NCBI GenBank assembly: GCA_964616145.1
Contig: CAZTRD010000002.1
Location: 13,278-77,277 of the forward strand
Direction: 5' to 3'
Length of the DNA: 64,000 bases
Source: JAQTNP01 sp964616145
Lineage (GTDB): Bacteria > Patescibacteriota > Minisyncoccia > Minisyncoccales > PEYH01
Part shown: in pieces, positions 27,401-34,813 of the stretch
Position numbering within the stretch: the stretch's first letter is position 1
Layout: every line of letters starts with the position of its first letter
Position numbers and translations under genes: made by a program
Notes under the pieces: generated by a model
What the model was told of the DNA's origin: nothing
What the model saw: only the letters and a program-made list of their open reading frames with translations
Database searches by the model: none

Positions 27401-27577
27401 AGCGAGAATCGCGCCCCTTGAGAGAGGACTCTTAAACGCAAAAATTGCCGCATCAACTTGGTGTGGGTTCAAATCAATATTTGCCGAACGAATGGAATTA
27501 TTCAGTTTCTCTGGATCGGAAACCGGTCTCTTTTCTGTCAGTTTATGTGCAAGATATGTTCGCAAAAAATCAGACAT
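24455..27577 (-). CDS. SNF2/RapA-type helicase-translocase
   Basis: This 1040-residue protein has motif I LADEVGLGKTIEAGL near residue 60, motif II VVIDEAHRMRN near 157, motif III LTATPLQN near 190, and a C-terminal helicase lobe with TEAGAEGLNLQFAN and QRIGRCHRYGQ near residue 600. The last 300 residues form charged coiled coils (KREKEIRELQKTMRASR). Proteins of this type pair with Eco57I-like methyltransferases in phage-defence loci (for example DrmD with DrmMI in DISARM), but DrmA, DrmB and DrmC are absent. It begins 5 bases after a 60-residue HTH gene. Confidence 0.9.
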   Translation of the reverse strand: MSDFLRTYLAHKLTEKRPVSDPEKLNNSIRSANIDLNPHQVDAAIFAFKSPLSRGAILADEVGLGKTIEAGLIIDQLYTEGRQNILILVPASLRTQWQDELLNRFSLPSEIIDGSILKKKQKERMTENPLKEGGIFIASHNFAYRYDYICANIVWDLVVIDEAHRMRNVWRKTNKTAKKIREVIKNRPKVLLTATPLQNNLMELYGLTSFLDENYLGTEFSFKTLFANPVKKRGEIDRLKQLRERLMGTINPTTGAISGGILTRTLRKQVAGLVVFTNRYSITEDFAPNEDEIELYDAVGNYLRRPFLASTRATQRNMMELVYRKILASSSFAIAGTLYNVAHFLAKRLQIEFAVSVDEVNRVVDNLRSEFAVRSGKEHQKIVFPKYEKITPEAEQEVLSGLDDVEANLEKLAEENQDADDLGEDELLSDETKKFEEREIDHKFTKEEVLQEFKDVLSYHHLANTIDKNQKSQALVRVLDKVFKYADKKQWPQKAVIFTESRRTQDHLEKLLGGVGHDLILFNGSNASNHAQEIFAEWQKEFPKEAERGTKGINLRKALIWKFKDIKKGILITTEAGAEGLNLQFANIVINYDLPWNPQRIEQRIGRCHRYGQKLDVLVINFLNKKNYADQRVYELLSEKIKLFGNLFDFSDKMLGTEQLTDDGYEVREIALGGLGAGLDFERKILDIYRHCRTEQEIEHGFQQLQLELSDIIKEKIEDAQRKVIQHFDEEVRLKLRIRQKELTDSLDRFDAQLKKYLTVSFGDDIHPISGNVFDYNGTTYFLGRLADKDKEKGYKPAHIKEPFIKERLEADRKIKSLLRQVSLRHDSSKEHRPFDDLIGKECQLVVELLKCERKTINNTKEEFEKIILTGFVNQGAKWEQIPASRLERLFDLDVVSEDKNESRLRDELEDASSTQLKSAQEDVNSENEKYIFEEMDRLDQFVEESLLRFRQEMDKREKEIRELQKTMRASRTLGAHERDQIQADIDKKQKELFKAQKRYIQAQQEQFVDKDKKVADLRNKLQMSFSHERIASVKFNVIS

Positions 27578-27582
27578 AGCTT

Positions 27583-27765
27583 TTATTTCATCCTTAGCAT
27601 ATTTAAAATATCTTCTTTTTTATATCGCCTATCCCTACGACTGCCAAAACGAATAGCCTTTAATATACCTTTGTTGTCCCAGTTACGAAGAGTATTTGGG
27701 TGGACGTTCAAAAGTTCAGAGGCTTGCTTCATTGTTAGAATTTCTGGTAATTTGTCTTTATCCAT
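27583..27765 (-). CDS. Small MerR/excisionase-type HTH protein
   Basis: This 60-residue protein is a single HTH_17-type domain: LTMKQASELLNVHPNTLRNW with the wing RRDRRYKKEDIL. Such proteins serve as excisionases or transcriptional controllers. Its place at the head of the helicase-methyltransferase operon suggests control of restriction-modification expression. A divergent plus-strand gene begins 75 bases away; this short interval should hold both promoters. Confidence 0.85.
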   Translation of the reverse strand: MDKDKLPEILTMKQASELLNVHPNTLRNWDNKGILKAIRFGSRRDRRYKKEDILNMLRMK

Positions 27766-27839
27766 AACTCAGAATATAATTGAAATATGACTTACCATTA
27801 GTTTACAATTATAAAAAGCAAAAGTAAAGCAAAAAAATT

Positions 27840-28616
27840 ATGAATAATAATTGGTATTTAAAAATCCTAGATCAGTATCATGAAGAGCGGCATACTGCTG
27901 CGTTCTATAAAACGCAAGCTTTTCGCAAATTATGGAATGCTACTCAAGGGCTTATTGCAAAAGAAACATTTCAGGAAAAAATTAAAGGTTTGCGCGTTAA
28001 ACATAAAATTCCGGAGAATGGATTCTTTGTTTCCGACAAAGTACGTACTCATCCCCCCAAAGAATGGGTTTTATACGAAAGCAACTTTTCTAAAAGACTC
28101 TATTCTATGATGACGATACAGAAAGATATAGAAAAAATATGTCCCGATGGTTTTCCAAAAAAAGATTTTGTGTCTATATTCGAAGACTATTTGTTTTATA
28201 ATCATTTATTTCTGTCGCCAGAACCAAATTCTCATAACCTAATTTATATAACTGATTTAAAGACGAAATCTGATTCACTCGGTCATAGACTTAATAATAA
28301 CGACGTAACCACCTATCCTGTAGCTATTTTGATAAGTCCGTACGCTGGAGAAAGAGATATCCTAGACTTTATTAAAAGATTATATAAGATTGAGATTAAG
28401 CCAATTCAAGAAAAATACAAAAAATCAGATAGTTTAATCGGTAAATCAAGAAAGCGTAATAAAACTAAAAGGATAAGAAATCAATTTATTTATGAAAATA
28501 GACGCCTTCCTTATAAAACAATATCTGCCTTGGTGGGTAAAAAATTTCCCGAACATGATGTAGACGAAGGATCAGTTGGTAAAATTATTTCGCTAGAAAC
28601 AAAAAGGCGAAAATAA
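27840..28616 (+). CDS. Unrecognised 258-residue protein
   Basis: No family recognised. It is a basic, soluble protein with an aromatic N-terminus (NNWYLKILDQYHEERH). The middle has YPVAILISPYAGERDILDFI and the C-terminal third is strongly basic (SRKRNKTKRIRN), which could bind nucleic acid. It ends with an HTH-like segment (LPYKTISALVGKKFPEHDVD). It starts the plus-strand phage-derived module, 75 bases from the divergent HTH regulator, and is closed by an intrinsic terminator. Confidence 0.55.
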   Translation: MNNNWYLKILDQYHEERHTAAFYKTQAFRKLWNATQGLIAKETFQEKIKGLRVKHKIPENGFFVSDKVRTHPPKEWVLYESNFSKRLYSMMTIQKDIEKICPDGFPKKDFVSIFEDYLFYNHLFLSPEPNSHNLIYITDLKTKSDSLGHRLNNNDVTTYPVAILISPYAGERDILDFIKRLYKIEIKPIQEKYKKSDSLIGKSRKRNKTKRIRNQFIYENRRLPYKTISALVGKKFPEHDVDEGSVGKIISLETKRRK

Positions 28617-28659
28617 GTGTAGTACAGAAAATTCTTACACAAAGAATAATTAATTTTAT

Positions 28660-28686
28660 AAGCTGGCATAATAAGCCAGTTTTTTA
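28660..28686 (+). terminator. Intrinsic terminator
   Basis: The stem AGCTGGC/GCCAGTT with loop ATAATAA is followed by TTTTTT. It ends the transcript of the 258-residue protein gene. Confidence 0.75.
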
Positions 28687-28709
28687 TTAATTAAGACATT
28701 TATAAAACT

Positions 28710-29984
28710 ATGGAAAAACTTCAATGGCATAACGAAAAAAGAAAAGTTAATAGCCTTAAATATTATGGCAAAAATCCTCGCATCATGCCGGATAAAAACA
28801 TGAAAGATCTAACGAATAGTTTGCAGAAGATGGGCCTGGCGGAAATACCAGCAATTGATATTGACGGGACCATAGTTGCTGGAAACCAAAGAGTCAAAGC
28901 TCTTCAGGTTCTTGGTCGTGGTCAAGAAGAAATCGATGTAAGAATCCCTAATAGAAAACTTACAAAAACAGAATTTAAGTTCTACCTGCTCGCCAGTAAT
29001 CGTATAAGTGGCCTCTGGGATTTTGATGCCTTAAAGACTAACTTTAATATTGAAACTCTCCTGGCAACCAGTTTCGACACAGAAGACCTTAGTAGAATAT
29101 TTGATGATAATCTCGAAATAGAAGACGACCATTTTGATGAAAATACCGAGCTAAAAAAGATTAAGAAAACAGATATTAAGCCCGGGGATTGTTTTGCTCT
29201 TGGTCGCCATCGCTTACTTTGCTCCAATGCCCTTGACCCTGCCACTGCTAAAACACTCATGGCTGGAGTCCAGGCAGATATGATTAATGATGATTTGCCT
29301 TACAATATCGGGCTTTCGTACGACAAGGGTGTTGGAAATAAGGGTCGCTATGGCGGAACAACAAATGACAATAAAAGCGATGAGGAATATAGGGCTTTTG
29401 TAAGGACGATCATGCAAAACGCTCTTTCAGTGGCAAAGACGGATGCGCATATATTTTTCTGGTGCGATGAAAGATACGTGTGGCTGTTTCAAGAGCTATA
29501 TAAAGAATTCGGGCTTGATTCAAAACGCCTTTGCATCTGGATTAAAGATAATGCTTCCCCTACTCCGCAGATTGCTTTTAATAAGGTGACTGAGTTTTGC
29601 GTTTACGGAACCAGGGGCAGGCCATTCTTATCGGATAAAGTAAACAATCTGAATGAATTGTTAAACAAAGAGATAACCAGTGGCAATAGATTGTCAGATG
29701 ATATTTTGGATTTATTGAATATATGGCTAGTAAAAAGATTACCTGGTAATGAATATCAACACCCGACGCAGAAAAATCCTCAGGTTCACGAAAAAGCTTT
29801 GCGACGCTGCACCCGTCCAGGCGATGCAGTTCTCGATTTAACCTGCGGATCTGGCAGTATTTTATCAGCTTGCCATCAGCTTAAACGCAGAGCCTATGTT
29901 TGTGATTGCGAACCGATCTTCTGCCAGCTTACTATTAATCGTTTTAAACAAATCTCACATGACGAAATCAAGAAACTTAATTAA
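28710..29984 (+). CDS. ParB-like/DNA methyltransferase fusion
   Basis: This 424-residue protein has an N-terminal ParB/Srx-like domain (residues 8-110) with the signature VAGNQRVKALQVLG. A beta-class (D12/N4-N6) methyltransferase follows: motif IV reads NDDLPYNIG (about 195, Leu for the first Pro of DPPY) and the FxGxG-type motif I lies near the end (DLTCGSGSILSA, about 378). This fusion is typical of phages and integrated elements, where it methylates phage DNA. The next methyltransferase gene overlaps its end by 26 bases. Confidence 0.85.
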   Translation: MEKLQWHNEKRKVNSLKYYGKNPRIMPDKNMKDLTNSLQKMGLAEIPAIDIDGTIVAGNQRVKALQVLGRGQEEIDVRIPNRKLTKTEFKFYLLASNRISGLWDFDALKTNFNIETLLATSFDTEDLSRIFDDNLEIEDDHFDENTELKKIKKTDIKPGDCFALGRHRLLCSNALDPATAKTLMAGVQADMINDDLPYNIGLSYDKGVGNKGRYGGTTNDNKSDEEYRAFVRTIMQNALSVAKTDAHIFFWCDERYVWLFQELYKEFGLDSKRLCIWIKDNASPTPQIAFNKVTEFCVYGTRGRPFLSDKVNNLNELLNKEITSGNRLSDDILDLLNIWLVKRLPGNEYQHPTQKNPQVHEKALRRCTRPGDAVLDLTCGSGSILSACHQLKRRAYVCDCEPIFCQLTINRFKQISHDEIKKLN

Positions 29985-30729
29985 ATATGGAACAATCTTT
30001 AAGCTAGGCAACCATTACTTAGCATATGGCGATAGTCGCGATAAAGAATTGGTAGCACGGCTTGTTGGTCAATTTAAAGTCAAGGCTGTCATTTGTGATG
30101 TTCCATTTGGTATTGCCGTGGTTGAATCAAAAGAGAAATTTCAGCCACTTTCTAAAAACAAACCTATCATTAATGACCATTTCCAGAGCGATGCAGAGTA
30201 TCAGAAATTTACTCAGGATTGGATCGAAGGGATCAAGCCCCACCTTGCTAGAAAAAATGTTTTCTACATCTTCAATTGCGATAAAATGATTTTTGCTCTG
30301 CGCCAAGGAATGATTCAGGCAGGATTAAAATTTGGACAACTTTTGATATGGGTTAAAACGCATGCTGTTTTAGCTCGCATGGACTATGCCCCGCAGCATG
30401 AGCTTATTGCTTATGGCTGGTATGGTACCCACGAATTTCTCAAATCAAAAGACAAAAGTATTATTGTGTATCCAAAACCCAATAAAAGTCCTAACCACCC
30501 TACCACAAAACCTATTGGCCTTATTCGCAGACTCATTCTAAACAGCACCTGGATCGGAGACGTGGTATTTGACGGGTTCCTAGGATCAGGCACTTGTTTA
30601 TTGGCTTGCGAGCAAACCAAACGCATATGTTTTGGAGTGGAAATTGATCTAGAATATGTTGAAACGTCGATTCGACAGTTCGAGGTATCAACAAACATTA
30701 AAGCAAAAATAATACATGAAAAAAGATAA
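29959..30729 (+). CDS. Second DNA methyltransferase (beta class)
   Basis: I choose the ATG at 29959, overlapping the previous gene by 26 bases, rather than the longer frame inside that gene. About 256 residues. Motif IV reads ICDVPFGIA (Val for the first Pro), and VVFDGFLGSGTCLLACEQ near the C-terminus is the SAM-binding FxGxG. Motif order (IV before I) marks it as beta class, adenine or cytosine-N4. Two different methyltransferases side by side before terminase genes suggests protection of phage DNA during packaging or entry. Confidence 0.8.
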   Translation: MTKSRNLIKYGTIFKLGNHYLAYGDSRDKELVARLVGQFKVKAVICDVPFGIAVVESKEKFQPLSKNKPIINDHFQSDAEYQKFTQDWIEGIKPHLARKNVFYIFNCDKMIFALRQGMIQAGLKFGQLLIWVKTHAVLARMDYAPQHELIAYGWYGTHEFLKSKDKSIIVYPKPNKSPNHPTTKPIGLIRRLILNSTWIGDVVFDGFLGSGTCLLACEQTKRICFGVEIDLEYVETSIRQFEVSTNIKAKIIHEKR

Positions 30730-31120
30730 AACAAAAAACTTATTAATTGAACAGCTTAAAAAGACTCCCGTCGCACAAATTGCCTGTGAAAAAGTTCAGG
30801 TTGCGAGAGCATCATTCTATCGCTGGAAAATTGAAGATAAGGAATTCGCAAAAGCAGTTGAGGAGGCATTACTTGAAGGAGAAACTTTTATTACAGAGAT
30901 GAGCGAGTCACAACTAATTTCTATGATTCGAAATGGTAATTTTCAGGCAGTTCAGATGTGGTTGCGTCATCATAATCCTAAATATGGTCAGAAGATAGAG
31001 ATTTCGGGAAATATAAATCAACCACAAGAGGAATTAAATCCCGAGCAAGAGGCAGTGGTCCGGGAAGCCCTACGTCTTGCATCATTACTCCCCGAACAAA
31101 AATCAGAAGAAAACAATTAA
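30716..31120 (+). CDS. Phage terminase small subunit-like protein
   Basis: This 134-residue protein has an N-terminal HTH (QIACEKVQVARASFYRWKIED), then a helical oligomerisation region with MSESQLISMIRNGNFQAVQMWLRHHNPKYG, as in phage small terminases of the phBC6A51 type. These recognise the packaging site. It overlaps the methyltransferase gene by 14 bases and precedes the large subunit by 18 bases. Confidence 0.85.
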   Translation: MKKDKTKNLLIEQLKKTPVAQIACEKVQVARASFYRWKIEDKEFAKAVEEALLEGETFITEMSESQLISMIRNGNFQAVQMWLRHHNPKYGQKIEISGNINQPQEELNPEQEAVVREALRLASLLPEQKSEENN

Positions 31121-31138
31121 TTAAATTTAAATAAAAAT

Positions 31139-32620
31139 ATGACAGAAATAGACTATCAACAACTTCTCAAAAAGTACAATTGTAATCACCTATCTTTAGA
31201 TTTGGTGGAACGAATGATAAAAGATCGCAAAATCCGTACTGCAATCTGCAAACAAAGTTTCTTTATATTTTTTCATTTTTACTTTGCCCATTACGTGAAA
31301 TATATGACAGCCTCATTTCAGCGCGAAATATTTCATCTCGTAGAGCAGGAAAAAGACAAAAATCTTTTTGTGATCGCTTTCAGAAATTCAGGGAAATCAA
31401 CGATTCTTACAACCGCCTATCCTATCTGGGCAATTATTGGTAACCAACAGAAAAAATTCGTATTGATACTTTGCCAGACAAGAAGTCAAGCAAAACAACA
31501 CATGATGAATTTAAAACGAGAACTTGAAGGGAATCAACTTCTCAAAGATGACCTTGGGCCCTTCAAGGAAGAAAGCGATGAATGGGGTTCAACCTCTCTC
31601 GTTTTTGCTAGATTAAATGTGCGCATTACCGCAGCCTCAACCGAACAAAGCATCAGAGGATTGAGACATGACCAGTATCGTCCAGATCTTATTATCGGAG
31701 ATGATGTTGAAGATCTCAATTCGACCAGAACAATGGAAAGCAGACAGAAAACCTATCAATGGCTCACTGGTGAGGTGATCCCAGCCGGAGACAAGAGTAC
31801 TAGGCTTATTATTGTTGGTAATCTTTTACACGAAGATTCGCTCCTTATGCATCTAAAACATGACATAGAAGAAGAACGAATTAACGGTTTGTTCAAAGAA
31901 TATCCACTGTTTGATAAACAAGGAATAATTGCATGGCCGGGAAAATATGCTACCGAGAAAGATATTGAAAATGAAAAGAAAAAATCCGGGGACGAAATTG
32001 CCTGGCAGAGAGAGTATCTTCTCCGCATAGTTTCTGACGCCGGAAGAGTCGTTCATCCCGAATGGATCCATTATTACGATTACGATAAAGATCTTCCAAA
32101 CGACGAACATTTTATTCAAACTTACGTTGGCGTTGATTTAGCGATATCCGAGAAGGATAGCGCACATCGTACAGCTATTGTTGCAATGAAGATTTATCGA
32201 CGAGAGGATAGGGACTACGCATATGTCATGCCCTTCCCCTTTAACGATACTATAGGGTTTCCAGAACAAGTAAATCAAATAAAGCTACTAGTGTCAGATA
32301 CTAAGAAATATCGTTATCCGAGAATCTTTGTTGAAAAAGTTGCATATCAAGCATCTATTATCCAGCAGTGTCAAAATTTAGGTATTGTGATAGAGGGAGT
32401 TCCTCCGCATGGAGATAAACGTGAGAGGCTTGCGCTTACTACCGCAGCGATAAAAGAAGGGCTTATTCTATTTCCAAACAAAGGAGCAGAGGAACTTATC
32501 GCTCAGCTTACTGGATTTGGTACAGAAAAGTATAACGATTTGGCAGATGCATTCTCGTTGGTTGCAAATCAATTTATAGCCTATTCTAATCAATCTGGAC
32601 CAATGCTTACAATTTTTTGA
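31139..32620 (+). CDS. Phage terminase large subunit
   Basis: This 493-residue protein has the packaging ATPase Walker A FRNSGKST near residue 83, Walker B DLIIGDDVEDLNS near residue 183, coupling motif IVGNLLH near 224, and an RNase H-like nuclease domain with Asp in YVGVDLAISEKDS (about 332) and later DLADAFSLVANQF (about 470). All parts appear intact. No portal, protease or capsid gene follows: only a serine recombinase. So it is an orphan packaging gene, or part of a satellite-type element. Confidence 0.93.
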   Translation: MTEIDYQQLLKKYNCNHLSLDLVERMIKDRKIRTAICKQSFFIFFHFYFAHYVKYMTASFQREIFHLVEQEKDKNLFVIAFRNSGKSTILTTAYPIWAIIGNQQKKFVLILCQTRSQAKQHMMNLKRELEGNQLLKDDLGPFKEESDEWGSTSLVFARLNVRITAASTEQSIRGLRHDQYRPDLIIGDDVEDLNSTRTMESRQKTYQWLTGEVIPAGDKSTRLIIVGNLLHEDSLLMHLKHDIEEERINGLFKEYPLFDKQGIIAWPGKYATEKDIENEKKKSGDEIAWQREYLLRIVSDAGRVVHPEWIHYYDYDKDLPNDEHFIQTYVGVDLAISEKDSAHRTAIVAMKIYRREDRDYAYVMPFPFNDTIGFPEQVNQIKLLVSDTKKYRYPRIFVEKVAYQASIIQQCQNLGIVIEGVPPHGDKRERLALTTAAIKEGLILFPNKGAEELIAQLTGFGTEKYNDLADAFSLVANQFIAYSNQSGPMLTIF

Positions 32621-32699
32621 AATTAGATCAAAAAATTTATTAAACAAGCGGCAAAAATAATCAAGAATTTACTAACTGTAACGGTCTGGACTTACTCGC

Positions 32700-34055
32700 A
32701 TGGTTGCGTCATCCTTGCCTTGTATGAATACACCAACCATAGGGCTACCAGGGGCTATAGCCCAAACACATATCCAAGCCCCAGAAAAGGTAAAATATGT
32801 GCTTTATGCTCGTAAATCGACCGAATCTGACGAAAAACAAGCCCTTTCCGTGGACTCACAGATAAAAGAAATGCTTCAAATAGCAGAAAGAGAGGGTTTA
32901 GAAATCGTTGATATCCGCCGAGAATCCCATTCAGCCAAAGATTCCGGCCAAAGACCTGTGTTCAACGAGATGATAAAAGATATCCGAAGTAGTAGATATA
33001 CCGGGATTTTAACTTGGGCACCGGATCGACTTTCCAGGAACGCCGGCGACCTAGGGGTGTTGGTCGACCTTATGGATCAAAAATTATTGGTAGAAGTAAG
33101 AACATTCGGCCAAAGATTTACAAATTCGCCAAGCGAAAAATTCTTGCTCATGATTCTCGGAGCCCAAGGCAAACTGGAAAACGACCAAAAAAGCGTGAAT
33201 GTAAAACGAGGATTAAGAATGAGAGTAGAAATGGGTCTTTGGCCTAGCACTGCCCCAACGGGCTATCTTAATGAAAAACGTATAGATAGAAAAGGCTATG
33301 TGATGACTGATCCAGAAAGATCCTCTGTTATCAAGCAAATGTTTGAAAAAGTTGCGTACGAAAAATGGAGCGGTAGAAAAATATATCATTGGTTAAAATT
33401 TGACCTAAATTTCAGGACTAAAAGTAATCATCACCTATCGTTGAGTAACGTTTATCTCATTCTTCAAAATCATTTCTACTATGGCATATTTGAATTTCCC
33501 AGAAAAAGTGGCAATTGGTATACTGGAAAACATCAACCAATCATTAATCAAGCTTTATTCGATGGAGCTCAAGAACAATTAAAAAGAGACATTCTTAAGC
33601 ACGAAAGCAAAGAATTTGCCTTCACCAAGTTGATGAAATGTGGATTGTGCGGTTCCGGAATTACCGCTGATGAAAAATTCAAGAATCTAGTTGATGGATC
33701 AACAAGACGGCATGTTTATTATGGGTGTACCAAAAGCAAGGATAAGAATTGCAAGTGCGGTTATATCAGCGAGGAAAGTCTAATTGAACAACTTGTTAAG
33801 ATTATAGATGATATCAGTTTAGATGAATTGGGTATAAAAAAGACATTGGAAGAAGATATCAAGAAATATTATAAATTCAAACAAATTGTATTGGGATTAA
33901 CTGATAAAGACGATTTAGCAGTTAAAGAAATAGATATCAAGAATTACGTAAAATATATCCTAAAAGAAGGTAGAATCTTTGAAAAGCGAGATATTCTTGA
34001 TAATCTTAAGAGTCGGTTGGTATTAAAAGAAAAGCAAATTTATCTGGAAAAATAG
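32700..34055 (+). CDS. Large serine recombinase (integrase)
   Basis: This 451-residue protein has the resolvase domain YVLYARKSTESDEKQALS with the nucleophilic Ser near residue 40, GQRPVFNEMI, TWAPDRLSRNAGDL, a Recombinase domain with PTGYLN, and a zinc ribbon with CGLCGSGI and later YYGCTKSK. The C-terminus is helical. Residues 1-30 (MVASSLPCMNT...) are an unusual extension; a second ATG at 32724 gives a shorter start. It probably integrates or excises the phage-derived module and is the only integrase in the window. Attachment sites should be adjacent; the 80 bases before the gene are richer in GC than their surroundings. Confidence 0.93.
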   Translation: MVASSLPCMNTPTIGLPGAIAQTHIQAPEKVKYVLYARKSTESDEKQALSVDSQIKEMLQIAEREGLEIVDIRRESHSAKDSGQRPVFNEMIKDIRSSRYTGILTWAPDRLSRNAGDLGVLVDLMDQKLLVEVRTFGQRFTNSPSEKFLLMILGAQGKLENDQKSVNVKRGLRMRVEMGLWPSTAPTGYLNEKRIDRKGYVMTDPERSSVIKQMFEKVAYEKWSGRKIYHWLKFDLNFRTKSNHHLSLSNVYLILQNHFYYGIFEFPRKSGNWYTGKHQPIINQALFDGAQEQLKRDILKHESKEFAFTKLMKCGLCGSGITADEKFKNLVDGSTRRHVYYGCTKSKDKNCKCGYISEESLIEQLVKIIDDISLDELGIKKTLEEDIKKYYKFKQIVLGLTDKDDLAVKEIDIKNYVKYILKEGRIFEKRDILDNLKSRLVLKEKQIYLEK

Positions 34056-34067
34056 GTAGGGATTAGA

Positions 34068-34073
34068 TATAAT
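34068..34073 (+). promoter_or_regulatory. -10 box preceding the structured RNA
   Basis: TATAAT in the context GATATAAT, with no convincing -35 box at the expected distance. A start near 34080 would place the structured RNA at the 5' end of the transcript. Confidence 0.45.
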
Positions 34074-34079
34074 AGTAGT

Positions 34080-34240
34080 ATTAACAATCTATGTTGCCTA
34101 AACCTCGTAAGAGGCATGGCACAAAAACCGATCAAGGCATTAAGCTCGTCGTCAGAGCGCCTTGATCGGTCATAGCTCGAAAGGGTTATGGGTGGTCGTA
34201 AGACCATCGCTGGCGGCGAGCTTTATGTTATGCCACCGAA
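34080..34240 (+). ncRNA. Ornate structured RNA with pseudoknot and three GNRA hairpins, class unknown
   Basis: Visible stems: CCTC-GTAA-GAGG (34103-34114) nested inside TGCC/GGCA (34095-34121); a perfect 12-bp stem ACCGATCAAGGC/GCCTTGATCGGT (34127-34170) with a 20-base loop; CATAGCTC-GAAA-GGGTTATG (34171-34190); and GGTGGTC-GTAA-GACCATC (34191-34208). The loop of the 12-bp stem (AAGCTCGTC, 34142-34150) pairs with GGCGAGCTT (34215-34223), a 9-bp pseudoknot enclosing the two GNRA hairpins. Three of four hairpins end in GNRA loops, a strong sign of folded RNA. It lies between the serine recombinase and the zinc-ribbon gene; no T run follows, so it could be the leader of that gene. Two short in-frame ORFs (24 and 21 codons) also fall here and could be coincidental. 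It matches no class that I recognise. Confidence 0.7.
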
Positions 34241-34272
34241 AAAAGTCATATAAATTTAATTAATAAAAACAT

Positions 34273-34587
34273 ATGGGAATTTGGAAAACCTTAAACACAA
34301 ATACAAAAGAATTAGCTAATGGATTGGATAAAAAAACTAAAGGGCCTAAGGACATAAAAGAAACAAAGTGTACATGTAGCGCTTGCGGAAATATTTGGTA
34401 TTATGGCAAACAAGAAGCTTGGGAGCAGAAATCCAATGTCATGAGCAATGCTGGAAAATCAATGATGTGCTGCAGTGGCTGTCTACCAGCACTTTTAATC
34501 TCTCGCAAAAAAACTATGGATCTTGATAAATGCTCTAAGTGTGGATCAAGGGCGGTTAAAAAAGAGGAAATAATACATCATGTTTAA
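34273..34587 (+). CDS. Zinc-ribbon protein
   Basis: This 104-residue protein has C-x-C-x2-C (CTCSACG, near residue 34), CC-x2-C (near 70) and C-x2-C (CSKCGS, near 91), which suit one or two zinc ribbons. There is no membrane segment. It overlaps yidD by 8 bases and follows the structured RNA, which may act as its leader. Function unknown; small zinc ribbons with this design occur in phages and CPR genomes. Confidence 0.7.
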   Translation: MGIWKTLNTNTKELANGLDKKTKGPKDIKETKCTCSACGNIWYYGKQEAWEQKSNVMSNAGKSMMCCSGCLPALLISRKKTMDLDKCSKCGSRAVKKEEIIHHV

Positions 34588-34798
34588 TATAATCATTTTC
34601 GCAATAAAGATTTATCAGAAATTAATTTCTCCAATATTGAAACGTATGGGAGTAAGATGTCGTTTTTATCCAACTTGTTCCCAATACTCGATAATGGCTA
34701 TCAAAAAATACGGCCTACTAGTTGGTACGCGAAAAACATATTTCAGATTAAAAAAATGCAGACCAGATAATCTTGATAGTTGCATAGATTTTCCATAA
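34580..34798 (+). CDS. yidD: Membrane protein insertion efficiency factor YidD
   Basis: This 72-residue protein contains the family signature: IYQKLISPILKRMG, then CRFYPTCSQYSIMAIKKYG with the three conserved Cys, and CRPDNLDS near the end. YidD assists YidC-dependent insertion of membrane proteins at the inner membrane. It is usually found between rnpA and yidC; here it is isolated, between a zinc-ribbon gene and a nuclease-like gene, just beyond the mobile module, so it may have been displaced or acquired. Confidence 0.93.
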   Translation: MFNIIIFAIKIYQKLISPILKRMGVRCRFYPTCSQYSIMAIKKYGLLVGTRKTYFRLKKCRPDNLDSCIDFP

Positions 34799-34813
34799 AT
34801 AATAAAAAATTAA

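Noticed and set aside
28710..29984. ParB-like start read as a chromosome-partition protein
   Set aside because: The N-terminal ParB/Srx domain is fused to a methyltransferase, as in phages, and there is no ParA or parS evidence.
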